64,000 nucleotides of DNA from Nocardioides aromaticivorans (GCF_013408525.1 NZ_JACBZM010000001.1:4278001-4342000); one strand, 5' to 3'. Numbered from the stretch's first letter, positions 38,220-47,226 are shown. Translations and numbers: made by a program. Notes: generated by a model not told the origin, from the sequence alone.

Positions 38220-40949
38220 ATGTCAGAAATCCTCCATCGCCGGAAGCCGCTCGACCTGATCCCGCTCGAGCTCGCCGAGAGGCCGCTGCGCCTCAAGGAG
38301 TGGCTGGACAAGCACCTCCACACCATCGTCGGGCCGTCCATCTCCGGGATCTCGCCCGGGTCCGGCCCCCGCGGCACCATCCTCACGATCACCGGTGGGC
38401 CGTTCTCCACCACCCGGTGGGAGAACGACGTGAAGGTCGGCGGTGCTGCCGCCTTCGTCCTCGCGGCGACGGCGACCGAGCTGAAGGTGCTGGTGCCGCC
38501 CGACGCCGACACCGGCCCGGTCGAGGTCACGGTCGCCGCAGGGACGGCGACCTCGGCCGCGCCCTTCACGATCACCGGCTACCCGGTGCCGGGCGACGAC
38601 ACCACCGACGGCCCGCCCGTCGTCACCACGGGCGTGACGCCGACGCCCGGCGCGGGCGACGTACCGGCCAAGGGCACGATCAAGGTGCTGGTCGTGATGC
38701 TCCAGCCCAACGACACCGCGCCCGCCAACCCGGCGGCGACCCGCAGTGCCGTCGACACCAAGTGGGGCACGGTGCGGACCTTCTACGACCAGGCGAGCTA
38801 TGGCCAGACGGTGGTCACCACGGCGCTGACCAACTTCGCGACCCTCGACGGCACGCTCAACGACTTCGTCGACAGCTCGCCGAGCGTCCAGAACTTCCGG
38901 TCCAACCAGCTCGGCCGGATCGCCGCGATCGGTGCGCGAGCCGCCGTCGACCAGGGGCTGAACCTCAACGACTACCAGATGATCGCGTTCGTGACGTTCA
39001 CCAACGGCACCTTCGTGCGGGCCTGGGGAGGCGGGGCGCAGAGCACCTTCTCCTACGACAACGGGCTGCCCGCCGGCGACCCGAACCGGATCTCGATCAA
39101 CCTGACGACCAACAACGCGATCAACACGCTGTTCATCAACGACCAGGCCGACTGGGGGCGCTTCGCGCACGAGTTCGGGCACAACATCGTGTCCGCGCCG
39201 ACGAGCACCGGCGACGGCACGGGCACGCTGGGGGAGGACGTGTACGGCTCCGACCTCGTCGATCCCGGCGCGGCCACGGCGTCGGCCTTCGAGATGATGG
39301 GCAACCACGACAGCCACCCGCTGTTCTCCGGCTACCACCTCGACAAGCTCGGCTACTACAAGCCGGCCAACGTCCGCGAGCTGGTCTGGGACCACAACGC
39401 CAACGCCTTCACCATCGACGTGGTCGCGCACGGCCTCACCGAGGACAACGACCCGAACCGCGTGCACCTGGTCAAGATCAAGGTCTCCGACGCGCTCTCG
39501 TACTACGTCCAGGTGCGCCAGCGCCCCGGCACCACGGCCCAGGTGTACGACGACAACATCCCCTTCGGGGCATCGGCCAACCAGGGTGGCGTCGTGGTGA
39601 CGCGCGCCATCGCGGGCGTGATGAACAACAACCAGCAGACCCGGTTCATCACCTTGATGCACGGCCCCGACGTCCTGCTCAAGGACCAGTTCGCCGAGGA
39701 CCCCGCCCGCGCCCTGAAGATCACCGTGCTCGACGACAACGTCCAGGCCCGGCCGCTGGTGTGCCGGGTGCGCGTCGAGTGGGCGCAGAACATCTCCGAC
39801 GACCCGAACGGCTCCTTCGACCTGAAGGTGGAGCCCTGGGGATCGGACTACACCTCGCCCGACATCTGGGTCGACCGCGACCCGTTCGGGTCGTTCGACA
39901 ACGCCCTCGACAGTCAGGGCCGGCCGCTCGGCAACGGCGACAAGCCGCGGGTCAACAAGGTCAACAAGTTCGTGTCTCGGGTGCACGTCTCGGGCGCGAC
40001 CGGTGCCACCAACGTCAAGGTGACGCAGTACGCCGTCTCGCCGCCCGGTGTGGGCGACAACGGCAACTGGTCGCCGATCGGCATCACCACGGTCCCGTCG
40101 ATCTCCGCCAACGGCTCGGCCGACGTCACCTGCAACTGGGTGCCGGTCGTGGGCAAGCACACCTGCCTGAAGGCCTACGCCTCCGCCCAGCTGGGGGAGA
40201 TCAGCGGGCACAACAACTCCGCGCAGGAGAATGTCGCCGACTTCATCACCGGCGGCGGCAGCCCGTGCGAGCCGGTGCTGGTGCGTACGGCGATCCGCAA
40301 CCCGGTCGACGAGCGTCGGGCCGTGCAGGTCTCCCTCACCGGGGTGCCGGAGGGGTGGATGGCGCAGGTTCCCTTCGCCTGGGTCTGGCTCGACGGCCTG
40401 GCCGAGAAGGAGATCGACGTGGCGATCTGGCCGACCGACGACCTGGCGGCGTACGAGATCGGCAACCTGCGCCGCGACGACGAGAAGCGCGACGACCACC
40501 GCAAGTACGTCGGCCTCGCGCCGGTGCGGGTCCGGGGCCAGGTGGAGCGCACCTACCCGGTCAGCGTGATGCCGAGCGGTGACGGTGCGGCGTCGCGGTT
40601 CTACCCGATCGGCGGCGTGTTCTACCGCGTGCACGTGCGACGCCGGGCCGAGATCAAGATGGAGGTCGGGCACGACAAGGAGCTCGGCGAGTTCGGGTAC
40701 GCCGTGCACGGCTGGGTCCGGCCCGCGGTGGGCGACCAGCGGATCGTCATCGACGTGAGCGAGCCGGGTGGTCGTGACGTGCTGAACCTGGTGACGCTGA
40801 CCCAGCCGGACGGCTCCTTCGAGGTGAGCTTCGACCTGAGGGACGCCGTCGACCGGTTCGGGCCGGGCGCCTACGCGGTGCAGTCGTTCATCTTCGACGC
40901 CGACGAGCTCGACGACGCGGAGTCGAACGTGATCCAGCTGTCCGTCTGA
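38220..40949 (+). CDS. TIG-domain zinc metalloprotease with no visible signal peptide
   Basis: This 909-residue protein starts MSEILHRRKPLDLIPLELAE, which is not a signal peptide. An IPT/TIG immunoglobulin-like domain (about residues 38-125) includes SISGISPGSGPRGTILTITG and ends in TITG. A metallopeptidase core (about 150-400) has FAHEFGHNIVSAPTS, the HExxH zinc motif with a Gly after it, and a Met-turn-like FEMMGNHDSHPLFSGYHLDK. The C-terminus has further beta domains. The fold resembles M6-type or gametolysin-like peptidases. AGGAG lies 7 bases before the ATG. It is alone between a DksA-like gene and the SNF2-helicase operon. Lacking a signal peptide, it may act inside the cell or be exported by a non-classical route. 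Confidence 0.82.
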   Translation: MSEILHRRKPLDLIPLELAERPLRLKEWLDKHLHTIVGPSISGISPGSGPRGTILTITGGPFSTTRWENDVKVGGAAAFVLAATATELKVLVPPDADTGPVEVTVAAGTATSAAPFTITGYPVPGDDTTDGPPVVTTGVTPTPGAGDVPAKGTIKVLVVMLQPNDTAPANPAATRSAVDTKWGTVRTFYDQASYGQTVVTTALTNFATLDGTLNDFVDSSPSVQNFRSNQLGRIAAIGARAAVDQGLNLNDYQMIAFVTFTNGTFVRAWGGGAQSTFSYDNGLPAGDPNRISINLTTNNAINTLFINDQADWGRFAHEFGHNIVSAPTSTGDGTGTLGEDVYGSDLVDPGAATASAFEMMGNHDSHPLFSGYHLDKLGYYKPANVRELVWDHNANAFTIDVVAHGLTEDNDPNRVHLVKIKVSDALSYYVQVRQRPGTTAQVYDDNIPFGASANQGGVVVTRAIAGVMNNNQQTRFITLMHGPDVLLKDQFAEDPARALKITVLDDNVQARPLVCRVRVEWAQNISDDPNGSFDLKVEPWGSDYTSPDIWVDRDPFGSFDNALDSQGRPLGNGDKPRVNKVNKFVSRVHVSGATGATNVKVTQYAVSPPGVGDNGNWSPIGITTVPSISANGSADVTCNWVPVVGKHTCLKAYASAQLGEISGHNNSAQENVADFITGGGSPCEPVLVRTAIRNPVDERRAVQVSLTGVPEGWMAQVPFAWVWLDGLAEKEIDVAIWPTDDLAAYEIGNLRRDDEKRDDHRKYVGLAPVRVRGQVERTYPVSVMPSGDGAASRFYPIGGVFYRVHVRRRAEIKMEVGHDKELGEFGYAVHGWVRPAVGDQRIVIDVSEPGGRDVLNLVTLTQPDGSFEVSFDLRDAVDRFGPGAYAVQSFIFDADELDDAESNVIQLSV

Positions 40950-40964
40950 CGAGGCTGAGCGGCC

Positions 40965-42674
40965 CTACTCCTCGGTCAGGGCTGTCGACGGAAGCCAGTC
41001 CGCGCCGAGGAGGAGGGCGAGGTCGGCAAGGCCGGTGGTGTCGCTTCCGACGGTGTCGGAAGCCGCGGCGATCCGCTCCACCATCACCTTGCCGACCTGC
41101 TCCTCGACCGTGCCCTCGGCGTAGGCGATGTGCCACGGCGAGACCTGGTGGTCGCGGTGGGTGCGACCGGTGACCTGCCGTCCGGCGATGCCCGAGAAGC
41201 GGGCCTGGTGGAAGACACCGACCCGCGGCTCGGTGCTCGCGCGGCGGCCGTCGGCGAGCGTCTCGCCCGCGTGCAGGCTGATCGAGGCGACGGTGGTGAA
41301 GACGCACACCTTCGCCTCGCCGGTCTGGAAGCGCAGCCGCTCGGCCTCGGCGTCGAACCGGTCGCGACCGTAGATCGTGGCCACCTCGATCCCGGAGTCG
41401 CGCAGCCGGTCGGCGATCGGGTCGGCCGCCGTCGCGACGAACTCGACCGAGCACGCCACCTGCCGCTCGGCCTGGACCTGCTGCGCGATCCAGTCGACCG
41501 TGGAGTCGACGCGGATCAGCCCCGCCTTCTGGCGGAAGCGCAGCAGGGCGGCCCGGCCCTTCGCGACGTTGCGGCCGCGGCGCGCGATGTCCATCTCGCG
41601 GCAGAACTCTCCCCACTCGGCCTCGTACGCCGCCCGCTCGGCGGGGGTCAGGGTCACGGGCATGCCGGAGATCGGCACGGGGCCCCACGGGGCGGCGCGG
41701 TGCAGCATGGCCGGTGGACGCTCGTCGGCGAGCCAGCCGCGCACCAGCTTGAGGTCGGCGGCACGCTGCGCCGCGTCGGCGGTCCAGGTGGCGCCGTACC
41801 GGCCCTGCTCGACGCCGACGCCGTGACGCTCGAGGGCAGCCGCGAAGGCGGCGCCCGGCTGGGTCGCAGACGCCCACTCCTTCATCGGCTCGCCCAGCAC
41901 CTGCGCGTACGCCGGCGCGAGGTACGGGAGCTCCAGCGGCGTGTGGCCGGGCGTCGCGGTCGTCGCGATGACGAAGGGTGCCTTGTCGTGCGGCTTGCCG
42001 TGCCCGGAGATCCGCGCCCAGAGCTTCCACCGCTTCGTCGTCGTACGACGCAGGGCGTGGGCCTCGTCGGCGATGATCACGTCCCAGGTGTGGTCCTTCA
42101 CCTTCTCCAGACGGTCCCAGGTGATGACCACCCACTCGAGGCCGCCGTCGCCGAGCGCGGTGATGGTGCGGCACCAGTGGCCGATCGTGATCGCGGCCGG
42201 CCGGTCGGCGACGACGAGGACCCGTCGCGCGCCCCGGAGGTCGCCGACGGCGATCGCGCCGAGGACCGCGGAGATCGTCTTGCCGACACCGGGCTCGTCG
42301 GCCAGCAGGAACATCCGTCCGCCCGCCTCCGCCCGCGCCGCGATGGCGTCGGCCGCCTCGAACTGGATCCGCCGGGGCTCGAGGGGGTCCGTCGGCTCAG
42401 GGACGGGCGCCGGGTCGCCGGGGTTGAGGGTGTTCTCGATGAACCTGCCGAGCGTGTGCGGCCCCGGCGCGTAGGGCGCCAGGTGCGCGGGGAGCGCCCG
42501 GCCGGCGTACAGGTGCGTCCGGACCGCCGGGTGCCAGCTGGCGCCGTCGACCTGGGTGCCGTAGGGGACGTCGAGCACCCACAGGCGCTCGCCCGGACCG
42601 GTGAACGGGAGCGGTCGCTCGGACGGGCGCGACCCGCTGCGGCGCCGGCCGCGGGAGCGTCGCGGAGCGGCCAC
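40965..42674 (-). CDS. Compact SNF2-type DEAD/DEAH-box helicase (phage-like)
   Basis: This 569-residue protein has an N-terminal arginine-rich tail (RRSRGRRRSGSRPSERPLPF). Helicase lobe 1 has motif I MFLLADEPGVGKTISAVLGA (about residues 120-140), motif II IIADEAHALRRTTTKRWKLW and motif III ATTATP. Lobe 2 has motifs V and VI (FTTVASISLHAGETL; GRQVTGRTHRDHQVSPWHI). The variant DEPGVGKT in place of the SNF2 DEMGLGKT is common in actinophage helicases. Fewer than 600 residues leaves no room for chromatin or nuclease domains. It is the last gene of a minus-strand run, 3 bases after the acetyltransferase gene. It may be a remnant or a domesticated phage gene. Confidence 0.82.
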   Translation of the reverse strand: MAAPRRSRGRRRSGSRPSERPLPFTGPGERLWVLDVPYGTQVDGASWHPAVRTHLYAGRALPAHLAPYAPGPHTLGRFIENTLNPGDPAPVPEPTDPLEPRRIQFEAADAIAARAEAGGRMFLLADEPGVGKTISAVLGAIAVGDLRGARRVLVVADRPAAITIGHWCRTITALGDGGLEWVVITWDRLEKVKDHTWDVIIADEAHALRRTTTKRWKLWARISGHGKPHDKAPFVIATTATPGHTPLELPYLAPAYAQVLGEPMKEWASATQPGAAFAAALERHGVGVEQGRYGATWTADAAQRAADLKLVRGWLADERPPAMLHRAAPWGPVPISGMPVTLTPAERAAYEAEWGEFCREMDIARRGRNVAKGRAALLRFRQKAGLIRVDSTVDWIAQQVQAERQVACSVEFVATAADPIADRLRDSGIEVATIYGRDRFDAEAERLRFQTGEAKVCVFTTVASISLHAGETLADGRRASTEPRVGVFHQARFSGIAGRQVTGRTHRDHQVSPWHIAYAEGTVEEQVGKVMVERIAAASDTVGSDTTGLADLALLLGADWLPSTALTEE

Positions 42675-42677
42675 TCC

Positions 42678-43217
42678 TCAGAGCCCCTTCTCTAGCAGGG
42701 TGAACTCGAGGTCGTCGCGGCGGGGGACACCGAACCGCTCGTCGCCGTACGGGAAGGGGGAGCGGCGGCCGGTGTCGGTGTAGCCGCGCCGCTCGTAGAA
42801 CGCGATCAGGTCGGTGCGCTGGCGGATCACGGTCATCTCCATGACGCTGCACCCCCAGCGGGTGCGGGCCAGCTCCTCGGCGTACGCCATCACCTGCCCG
42901 CCGATCCCGCCGCCCTGGCGGGCCGGGTCGACGGCGAACATGCCGAAGTAGCAGCGCGCCCCGCGGCGCTGCACGTGGCAGCAGGCCGCCAGTGCGCCTC
43001 GGCCAGCTCCAGGGTGCTCGGCGAGCACCACCACGCTGTCGGGGGCCGCGATCGAGCCGCGGACGGCGTCCGGGTCGGTCCGCTGGCCGTCGAGGAGGTC
43101 GGCCTCGGTGGTCCAGCCGACCCGGCTGGCATCGCCGCGGTAGGCGGACTCGACCAGCGCCACGATCGCGTCGACGTCGTCGGTGGTGGCGGCGCGGAAC
43201 GTGGGGAGCCCGGTCAT
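42678..43217 (-). CDS. GNAT-family N-acetyltransferase
   Basis: This 179-residue protein starts LPTFRAATTDDVDAIVALVE and carries ARQGGGIGGQVMAYAEELAR (acetyl-CoA-binding QGGGIGG near residue 115) and TDLIAFYERRGYTDTG near the C-terminus, all standard GNAT elements. It lies between the helicase gene (3 bases) and the flavin monooxygenase gene (9 bases), so it is part of that operon. A TAGGAT hexamer 6 bases before the ATG overlaps the monooxygenase stop. This could be an internal leaderless promoter. The substrate is unknown. Confidence 0.88.
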   Translation of the reverse strand: MTGLPTFRAATTDDVDAIVALVESAYRGDASRVGWTTEADLLDGQRTDPDAVRGSIAAPDSVVVLAEHPGAGRGALAACCHVQRRGARCYFGMFAVDPARQGGGIGGQVMAYAEELARTRWGCSVMEMTVIRQRTDLIAFYERRGYTDTGRRSPFPYGDERFGVPRRDDLEFTLLEKGL

Positions 43218-43223
43218 GGGGGG

Positions 43224-43229
43224 ATCCTA
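43224..43229 (-). promoter_or_regulatory. Possible internal leaderless -10 element overlapping a stop codon
   Basis: TAGGAT on the minus strand is six bases before the ATG at 43217. Its first three bases are the stop codon of the monooxygenase gene, so it may be chance. Confidence 0.3.
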
Positions 43230-44384
43230 GGGATACTCCGGGAGCTCGGGCCCGTTGACGGCGCGCTCGACCAAGGCGGTCATCGCCTCCATGTCGAGGT
43301 CCTCCGGAGCGGGGCCGGAGCCGGTGAGCATGTCCACGTGCATCCGGCCGATCTCCTGGTTGGCGTCGACGTAGTCACGCATCCGCTCCCGGTAGGCCGC
43401 GAACCCGGCCTCGGCGTCCCAACCCGCGGCGGCCAGCTCGCCGGCGAGGAGGTAGGCGCCGACCAGCGCGAGCCCGGTGCCCGCGCCGGACATGGGCGAC
43501 GCGCTGAAGGCGGCGTCGCCCAGCAGGCCGACGCGGCCGCGCGACCAGTCGTCCATCACGACCTGGGCGACCTGGTCGAGGTAGAAGTCCGGGGAGTCGT
43601 CGACGTGGGCGAGGATGCGCGGCGTCTCCCAACCGAAGCCGGTCATCTGCTCGCGCAGGAGCTGCTTCTGGGCCGCGACGTCGCGGTGGTCGATCGCGAA
43701 GTCGGCGGCCGGGAAGGACAGCATCGCGATCGCCCTGGACGGGTCGGGGACGGGACGCAGGCCGGCCCACCGCCCGGCCTCCTGGTGGTCGTACATCCAG
43801 CCGTCGAGCCCGAACTCGTTCGGCACCGTGAAGAAAGCCAACACCAGCCCGAGGTGGCGGACGAACTCCTCCCGCGGCCCGAACACCATCTCGCGCAGCG
43901 CCGAGTGCAGGCCGTCGGCGCCGATCACGAGCTCGAAGCGACGCCGGACGCCGCTGGCGAGGACGACGTCGACGCCGTCCTCGTCCTGGGTGAGCCCGGC
44001 GATGCGGTCGCCGAAGAGGTACTCGGCGTGCGGGCTCGTGTCGTCGTACAGGATCTGCGCGAGGTCGCCGCGCAGGATCTCGATCTCGGACACGTAGCCG
44101 TCGCCGCCGTCGTCCTCGGCGCGGAAGGTCTCCAGCACGTTGCCGTCGGCGTCGACCGAGTACGCGCCCTGCGTGTTCGTGCACGCCGCCCGCACGGTCG
44201 CGTCGAGGCCCATCCGGCGGATGACCTCCTTGGCCACGCCGCGCGCGTCCACCGCCTGTCCGCCCGGCCGCAGCCCCGGCGCCTGCTCCACCACGGTCAC
44301 GTTCGCGCCCCGGCGGTGCAGCCAGTGGGCCAGCGCCGGGCCCGCGATGCTCGCGCCCGACACCAGCACGTTGATCTCAGTCAT
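43227..44384 (-). CDS. FAD-dependent monooxygenase (PHBH/UbiH type)
   Basis: This 385-residue flavoenzyme has the dinucleotide-binding motif VSGASIAGPALAHWLHRRGA (residues 7-26), the DG motif ELVIGADGLHSALREMVFG and the second FAD motif GRVGLLGDAAFSASPMSGAG (about residues 275-295). Such enzymes hydroxylate aromatic or polyketide-like substrates with NAD(P)H and O2. The MSEIEI-like middle sheet and C-terminal helices are of normal length for the class. It lies downstream of the VOC gene and upstream of the acetyltransferase/helicase pair on the same strand. The substrate is unknown. Confidence 0.92.
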   Translation of the reverse strand: MTEINVLVSGASIAGPALAHWLHRRGANVTVVEQAPGLRPGGQAVDARGVAKEVIRRMGLDATVRAACTNTQGAYSVDADGNVLETFRAEDDGGDGYVSEIEILRGDLAQILYDDTSPHAEYLFGDRIAGLTQDEDGVDVVLASGVRRRFELVIGADGLHSALREMVFGPREEFVRHLGLVLAFFTVPNEFGLDGWMYDHQEAGRWAGLRPVPDPSRAIAMLSFPAADFAIDHRDVAAQKQLLREQMTGFGWETPRILAHVDDSPDFYLDQVAQVVMDDWSRGRVGLLGDAAFSASPMSGAGTGLALVGAYLLAGELAAAGWDAEAGFAAYRERMRDYVDANQEIGRMHVDMLTGSGPAPEDLDMEAMTALVERAVNGPELPEYP

Positions 44385-44414
44385 GCCGGATACGACACCC
44401 GGTCGCGTGGTTTC

Positions 44415-44870
44415 TCATCGGTCCCCGGTCTGCTGGACCCGTTCGGCGACCGCGACGACGATCCCGTCCGGGCCGCGCACGTAGGCCATCAGCCAGCTGC
44501 CCTCGTACTCACCGATCCCGCCGACCAGCCCGTACCCGTCCTCCGCGAGCCTCGCGACCAGCTCCCGGAGGCCACTGACCTCGAAGCACACGTTGCGCAG
44601 CCCGAGCTCGTTCGCCATCGCGGCGGGGGAGCCCGCGGTGTGCTCCGGTCGGACGTACGCCGCCAGCTCGATCGCCGTCCCGCCGCCGACGGGCCGCAGC
44701 ATCACCACCTCCACCCGCGAGTCCGGGATGCCGCTCACGGTGTCGAGGAACTCGCCCTCCACGAACGTGCGGCCCTCGACCTCCAGTCCGAGGCTGGTGA
44801 AGAAGGCCGTCGCGGCGTCGAGGTCGCTGACGGTGATGCCGACGTGGTCGAACTGCTGGAGCTGGAACAT
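44415..44870 (-). CDS. VOC-family (glyoxalase/dioxygenase-fold) protein
   Basis: This 151-residue protein has two beta-alpha-beta-beta-beta modules: FQLQQFDHVGITVSDLDAAT with the first metal-ligand His, GRTFVEGEFLDTVSGIPDSR, and NVCFEVSGLRELVARLAEDG in the second. A final GSWLMAYVRGPDGIVVAVAE gives the terminal Glu metal ligand. AAGGA lies 8 bases before the ATG at 44870, which favours it over the ATG at 44879. It could be a glyoxalase, an antibiotic-resistance-type binding protein or a dioxygenase. It lies upstream of the FAD monooxygenase gene, 30 bases away. Confidence 0.9.
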   Translation of the reverse strand: MFQLQQFDHVGITVSDLDAATAFFTSLGLEVEGRTFVEGEFLDTVSGIPDSRVEVVMLRPVGGGTAIELAAYVRPEHTAGSPAAMANELGLRNVCFEVSGLRELVARLAEDGYGLVGGIGEYEGSWLMAYVRGPDGIVVAVAERVQQTGDR

Positions 44871-44966
44871 GGGAGCCATCCTTCATCGGTGGGGTGCTGA
44901 AGGGGAGACGGAGCGGTCGGCGGGTTCTCGACATCGGTCGGGCTGCGGGCTGGCAGCGCCAGCTGT

Positions 44967-45530
44967 TCAGTCCGCCGAAACGTAGCCCTTGACCGTCACG
45001 GTCGCGTCCGAGACCTCGCTCCCGAAGGTGCCGTCGATCCGAACCTCCAAGCGGGGCTCCGGATCGCACGACGCGCTGATCACCTCGATCTGGCCGGTGG
45101 CCTGCTCCTCGGCGGAGGAGAGCTCGACCTCTTTGCCCACCTCGGTGATGAAGCCGACAAGGAACGTCTTCTCGTTGCCCCATTCCTCGACATGAGGAAG
45201 GTCGAGCGTCTCCCTGCCGGTGGTGTCCGCGGCCTCGATCAGCATCGCGGGCTCCGTGGGTACGGTCGGTCCACCCGGGCCGCGGTTGAAGTCCCATCCG
45301 GAGGTAGCGCTGACGATCTGCGCGTCGGGCTGGTCGTCCTCGCTCGGCCGGCAGGTCACCGTGAAGTCCGTGAACTCGACCTTCATGCCGCCTGCCGCGG
45401 TTGCGACGATGCCGGTCTCCTGTGGCTTGTCGTCCTTGCCCGCTCCCGCCGCGTCGTCCGCGGTGTCGCTGCAGGACGTGACGAGAGCGGTGATGGCTGC
45501 GAGAGCGGCGACGGGCCGTGCGATGGTCAT
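44967..45530 (-). CDS. Putative lipoprotein, hypothetical
   Basis: This 187-residue protein begins MTIARPVAALAAITALVTSC, with the lipobox VTSC, so it should be lipid-anchored. The mature part is acidic and beta-rich (GGMKVEFTDFTVTCRPSEDD; LEVRIDGTFGSEVSDATVTV) with two further cysteines that may form a disulphide. TACGGT lies 6 bases before the ATG at 45530, which fits a leaderless transcript and excludes the upstream in-frame ATG. Family not recognised. It lies next to DUF222/HNH copy 2. Confidence 0.78.
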   Translation of the reverse strand: MTIARPVAALAAITALVTSCSDTADDAAGAGKDDKPQETGIVATAAGGMKVEFTDFTVTCRPSEDDQPDAQIVSATSGWDFNRGPGGPTVPTEPAMLIEAADTTGRETLDLPHVEEWGNEKTFLVGFITEVGKEVELSSAEEQATGQIEVISASCDPEPRLEVRIDGTFGSEVSDATVTVKGYVSAD

Positions 45531-45536
45531 CCGCCG

Positions 45537-45542
45537 ACCGTA
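45537..45542 (-). promoter_or_regulatory. Putative -10 element of leaderless lipoprotein gene
   Basis: TACGGT on the minus strand ends six bases before the ATG at 45530. Confidence 0.45.
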
Positions 45543-45677
45543 GGTGGTTGCCCATCGTCGCGCGGGGATTCGGATGGTTCGCGGCGAAAAGGCGGGCACG
45601 GGCCCATGGCGCGCGGGCCCTGTCGGCTCGTCGGCAGGTGCGAGCGCACGGTCCGGGTCGGGCAGCCCCGACTCGTG

Positions 45678-46988
45678 TCAGGCGGTGAGGTCGCAGACGA
45701 TGACGTCGCGGGTGTAGTGGTCGGGGCGTGGTGGAGTCCGGTCCCGCCGGGTGGCGGTGACTCGTCGTGTTCCGGTCTGGTCGACCAGGTAGTGGGCCCC
45801 GTGTGGGTCTCGCCAGATGACGATCCCGGGGAAGGGTTGTCGGACCTCCCAGCCGGCGTGGGTCTTGATCCGGTGGTGAGTCCTCGTCAACGGCCCCAGG
45901 TTGTCGGTCGAGGTGGTGCCGCCCTCGGCGTAGGGGATCTGGTGGTCCAGGTCGACCTTGCGGGACAGGTTCGCGGCGAAGGGGAAGGTGTCGCCGGGGT
46001 GGATGAGGTGCACGGCCTCGCGGAGCCGGTGCGGGATCTCGTAGGCGTCGACGGCGGCGCCCTGGTTGAGGTCGATGACCGGCTGGACCTTGACGCAGCT
46101 CGCGTAGTGGGCGACGAGGTGGCGGACGTACTCGATCGTGAGCGGGCCGTGGCCCTCCATCCGTGCGATGGCGGAGTCGGGGGTGCAGTGCAGGACGATC
46201 TCGACCTTGGGCTTCACCGGCCCCACGCTCAGGTCGACGTGGGCCTGAGGGTTGGTCAGGAGAGCGAGGGCGGCGACGCGGCGCTCGTTCTTGGTGGCGT
46301 CGGGCATCTGGTCCTCGAGCCCTTTGGCCACGGCTGTGACGCCGGCGTTGGAGCCGAGGATGAGGGCCGCGTCGGTGTGGAACGTCAGGGTGGCCTTGCC
46401 GTGCTTGTTGATCCGTGAGACCCGGACGTAGTTGTCCTTCGCAGCAGCCTCTTCCTTGGCTCGGGCGAGCTCGGGGGACGCGGCGGCGACCTTGCCCTCC
46501 ACGATGGCTTCGAACCGGGTCCAGGCCAGCCGGCCGTCGGCGATCTCGACGACCTCGGCGTCCACCCACCCGGCCTCCTCAGCCGACAGCTCACGCGTCG
46601 CGTCGGCGACATGACGCGCATGCGTGGACCGCACTTTCCCGGCTTGGACGCCGGCCCAGAGCTTGGGGAGGCGGTGGACGAGGTCGACCGCGTCCGCAAT
46701 GAGCCTCTTCGCGCCGTACGGTGACGTCTGGATGCGGGCGCCGAAGGTCGCCGCGGCGTGCTCGGTGATCCGCGGCGTACCCACGGCACCAGCAGGCTTG
46801 GCCCGCTCACGTCCGCGACGGTCCGACGCCGGCAGGGCGTCGGGCGAGTGCAGGACTGCCCATTGGTAGGCGGCTTCGAGGATCGCTCGTTCCGCAGTCA
46901 GCCGTGCTGCGTGTTGGTTCTCGGCGAACGACAGCACAGCGTCGGCGGACATGTCCGCGAGCTGGTGGTGTCTGTCCCGAGTGGCCAT
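45678..46988 (-). CDS. DUF222 / HNH endonuclease-domain protein (13E12 repeat family), copy 2
   Basis: This 436-residue protein is the same length as copy 1 (30362-31672) and has the same HNH motif KVDLDHQIPYAEGG and NLGPLTRTHHRIKTH. The first 180 and last 190 residues are nearly the same as copy 1, with long stretches of identical DNA (for example around 45790-45880). The segment around residues 185-240 differs strongly (NYVRVSRINKHGKATLTFHT against TFIRRSRVDKHGIMTMTIRD). The 34 bases before the ATG are almost identical in both copies and then similarity stops abruptly. The pattern suggests duplication followed by gene conversion or selection for a variable specificity segment. Confidence 0.92.
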   Translation of the reverse strand: MATRDRHHQLADMSADAVLSFAENQHAARLTAERAILEAAYQWAVLHSPDALPASDRRGRERAKPAGAVGTPRITEHAAATFGARIQTSPYGAKRLIADAVDLVHRLPKLWAGVQAGKVRSTHARHVADATRELSAEEAGWVDAEVVEIADGRLAWTRFEAIVEGKVAAASPELARAKEEAAAKDNYVRVSRINKHGKATLTFHTDAALILGSNAGVTAVAKGLEDQMPDATKNERRVAALALLTNPQAHVDLSVGPVKPKVEIVLHCTPDSAIARMEGHGPLTIEYVRHLVAHYASCVKVQPVIDLNQGAAVDAYEIPHRLREAVHLIHPGDTFPFAANLSRKVDLDHQIPYAEGGTTSTDNLGPLTRTHHRIKTHAGWEVRQPFPGIVIWRDPHGAHYLVDQTGTRRVTATRRDRTPPRPDHYTRDVIVCDLTA

Positions 46989-47226
46989 ACGTGTATTGGA
47001 TCACGGAGGACCGACACAACCGGTTGGCGCGGGACTTGCCTGTGCACAACGGCGCGCCCGCCGGGCGTTGTGGACGACCAGTGGCGCAAGGAGTCACTCG
47101 CGGAGCTGCCGGACCGCACCCGACAACCGGAACCCAGCCCCGCTCCCACCGCCCTCGTCGCTGCGCTTGAAGACCCGACCGTGGACAAACCGCAGGGCAC
47201 AGCGGGTGCACCGGAGCCAGAGGTCT
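46989..47226. other. Intergenic region upstream of DUF222/HNH copy 2, no convincing gene
   Basis: The first 34 bases match the leader of copy 1. The rest holds a short GTG-initiated frame (47070-47231) without a ribosome binding site, which I do not consider a gene, and no clear promoter. It may contain remnants of an older gene disrupted by the insertion of the DUF222 unit. Confidence 0.5.

Noticed and set aside
38223..40709. Long minus-strand open frame opposite the TIG-domain metalloprotease
   Set aside because: It is valine/aspartate/arginine-rich low-complexity sequence without domains; the plus-strand product has a complete zinc motif and Shine-Dalgarno sequence.
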